Assembly (NCBI GenBank): GCA_964538875.1
Contig: CAZIHO010000127.1
Span: 1-8,764, forward strand
Direction of reading: 5' to 3'
Source: CAZIHO01 sp964538875
GTDB lineage: Bacteria; Pseudomonadota; Gammaproteobacteria; Chromatiales; Chromatiaceae
DNA length: 8,764 bases
The notes under the pieces were generated by a model. It saw nothing but the letters and a program-made list of their open reading frames with translations. It made no database searches and was not told where the DNA came from. This document shows positions 8,201 through 8,764 of this stretch, one piece after another (position 1 is the first letter of the stretch; the number at the start of each line of letters is the position of its first letter). Both the position numbers and the translations under genes were made by a program.

Positions 8201-8680
8201 TGGATCCAAGTCCGCCTGCGCAAGGGTCTGACCGAATGCGGTACTGCCGGTATCGATGCCGTCAGCGATGCCGAGGCGAGACTCAAGCGGGACTTTTCCG
8301 GCACCCGCATCCTGCTGGCCGAAGACGAACCGGTCAACCGCGAGGTAGCGCTCTCTTTGCTAAATGATGTCGGCCTGGTGGCTGATGTGGCGGAGGATGG
8401 CGCCGAGGCCCTGAAACTGGCCGGTGAACAGGACTATGCGCTGATCCTGATGGATATGCAGATGCCGAACATGGACGGACTGGAGACTACCCGGCGCATT
8501 CGGCAGTTATCCGCCCGCCAACGAATCCCTATTTTAGCGATGACGGCCAATGCTTTTGCCGAGGACAAGCAGCGTTGCATTGCCGCTGGCATGGATGACT
8601 TCATTGCCAAGCCCGTTAGCCCAGCGGGATTGTTTACCGCCGTGCTGGCCTGGTTGAGCAAGAATCAAACGTCTGACTGA
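5297..8680 (+). CDS. Hybrid sensor histidine kinase with five PAS domains and a C-terminal receiver
   Basis: A 1127-residue inner-membrane hybrid kinase. With the ATG at 5297 as residue 1, two membrane helices lie at about 16-39 and 55-74 with only about 15 residues between them, so sensing is probably cytoplasmic or within the membrane. Five PAS/PAC units follow at about 84-200, 207-326, 333-456, 463-583 and 590-712, each ending in a DIT(Q/A/E)RK motif; the third and fifth resemble the PAS_3 type (HPDD, HPAD). A coiled-coil linker (713-751) leads to HisKA with SHEIRTP and phospho-acceptor H759. The HATPase has N871/N875, DTGTGI (907-912), LFSPFEQAD (920-928) and GGTGLGL (936-942). The receiver (about 1002-1120) has E1009/D1010, phospho-acceptor D1053, T1083 and K1105. 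No Hpt domain or output regulator is present. An in-frame TTG at 5261 could add 12 residues; neither start has a clear ribosome-binding site. All catalytic residues are intact; ligand and target are unknown. Confidence 0.93.
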   Translation: MHARHQPINQQYGALKIAVIYAIFAAIWILASDTLLFAVFGEVAKAELASKIKGLAFVLITSLLLYVLIWQMWRRHTIALSSQLEQLRRLVEQAPAAIAMFDQDMRYIAASQRWVDDYQLNNQHLIGRSHYDVFPELPSRWKEVHHRGIRGESLSADDDPFDWPDGRVQWLKWVMRPWYASKDLVGGIILMSEDITQRKQLDIALSRERAMLGTLINTLPDLIWLKNADGVYLNCNRRFEQFFGAPASDIIGKTDYDFVSKELGDFFRLHDQKAMEKNGPSINEEEISFASDGHQEILETTKTPMQDENGNLIGVLGIGHDITQRKLSERALENSEKQLRFVLEGSELGFWDWDIVTGKVDRNEQWAMILGYTHSEIQHTTKQWTDFIHPDDRERAWNSINAVLNGHSSIHRCEYRMLHKDGSKRWILDQASVMHRDTDGKPLRMCGTHTDITARKHAEEVLQDSETRFRSIYEQALNGIAFADLEGTVTDANDSFSSLLGYTCDELKGLNISHFTHPDDLLIEKAFLGEMSKGQRDGYRMDKRNFTKQGAIVWVDLLVKLLRNSAGNPAQVVGLVSDITERKQNELLLRDSERRLHLALGIARQGWFDLNVQTGQISISPEYPRILGFDPAEFVSDFQNWLDNIHPADLPTVKRILKTALATGEVQEAQYRRRNQKGQWQWLDSVGQVAEYDDAGQPLRMVGIHMDITARKEAEEELDQHRQHLERLVEARTRELSQAKEAAETANVAKSAFLANMSHEIRTPLNAITGMAYLLRRGGVTPQQGDKLAKIEAASEHLLDIINAILDLSKIEAGKFSLDESPLCVEEMIENVASMIGNKAKAKGLSLATEVQSIPDRLLGDRTRLQQALLNYLTNAVKFTESGGITLRAILVEDGPATSLLRFEVQDTGTGIAPETMARLFSPFEQADNSITRKYGGTGLGLAITRKITELMGGETGVTSELGVGSNFWIQVRLRKGLTECGTAGIDAVSDAEARLKRDFSGTRILLAEDEPVNREVALSLLNDVGLVADVAEDGAEALKLAGEQDYALILMDMQMPNMDGLETTRRIRQLSARQRIPILAMTANAFAEDKQRCIAAGMDDFIAKPVSPAGLFTAVLAWLSKNQTSD

Positions 8681-8703
8681 CGGGGCATGGAAGAACGACT
8701 GCA

Positions 8704-8730
8704 GGGCAACTTGAAAAATTCAAGGTGCCC
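8704..8730 (+). terminator. Stem-loop after the kinase gene (candidate terminator)
   Basis: GGGCA-A-CTTGAA (8704-8715) pairs with TTCAA-G-G-TGCCC (8719-8730) around the loop AAA: five pairs, one A/G mismatch, then six pairs. It starts 23 bases after the kinase stop codon. No T-tract follows, because a second hairpin begins three bases later. It probably forms the 3' end or a protective structure of the kinase message, inferred from position. Confidence 0.45.
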
Positions 8731-8732
8731 GT

Positions 8733-8752
8733 GCGGGGTAGGGATACCCCGC
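8733..8752 (+). repeat. Perfect 8-bp stem-loop, possibly REP-like
   Basis: GCGGGGTA (8733-8740) and TACCCCGC (8745-8752) are exact reverse complements around the tetraloop GGGA. It lies two bases after the preceding hairpin. In addition, CTTGAAA (8710-8716) is complementary to TTTCAAG (8756-8762), so a larger alternative fold enclosing this stem is possible. The compact paired-palindrome layout resembles dispersed intergenic repeats of the REP class, but only one copy is visible here. Confidence 0.45.
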
Positions 8753-8764
8753 CAGTTTCAAGCA

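Noticed and set aside
8710..8735. CTTGAAA resembling a sigma-32 -35 element
   Set aside because: No acceptable CCCCAT-like -10 element follows at the right spacing, and the bases form part of a hairpin arm.
8687..8764. ATG at 8687 opening a frame that runs to the window end
   Set aside because: Only 26 codons are visible, they coincide with two hairpins, and no ribosome-binding site is evident. Undecidable from this window and more likely non-coding.
1..8764. tRNA, rRNA, CRISPR array, insertion sequence or defence system
   Set aside because: No tRNA-like fold, regularly spaced repeat-spacer pattern, transposase motif or defence-gene domain is visible on either strand.

Overview
The window looks like a chromosomal piece from a GC-rich proteobacterium, most likely a gammaproteobacterium. 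The DnaK and DnaJ sequences are close to the Escherichia coli proteins throughout (for example the DnaK tail DDVVDAEFEEVKD), and the dnaK-dnaJ order is the usual one. Genus cannot be fixed from this sequence alone.

Layout. Positions 1-1290 hold the 3' two thirds of dnaK, which runs off the left edge. After a 138-base gap containing a strong GC hairpin comes dnaJ (1429-2583). A convergent gene on the minus strand (2618-4606) encodes a membrane acyltransferase with a C-terminal SGNH domain (OafA-like). It meets dnaJ tail to tail, with a GC-rich hairpin filling the 34 bases between the stop codons. Positions 4607 to about 5296 hold no gene I can support. This stretch contains several inverted repeats, a perfect (CCGAA)8 tandem repeat, and a plausible sigma-70 promoter for the gene that follows. 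Positions 5297-8680 encode a large membrane-anchored hybrid histidine kinase: two membrane helices, five PAS domains, HisKA, HATPase and a receiver. Two back-to-back hairpins lie just after its stop, before the window ends at 8764.

How the genes relate. DnaK and DnaJ are partners in one chaperone cycle; grpE is not in view. The acyltransferase probably modifies a cell-surface glycan and has no visible link to the chaperones. The kinase has its own promoter candidate, divergent from the acyltransferase, and no cognate output regulator or Hpt protein is in view, so its target is unknown.

I see no clear undescribed multi-gene system here. The points most worth a second look are the CCGAA repeat upstream of the kinase promoter, the sharp change in base composition inside the kinase gene at the PAS/transmitter junction, and the structured, geneless interval at about 4700-5040.
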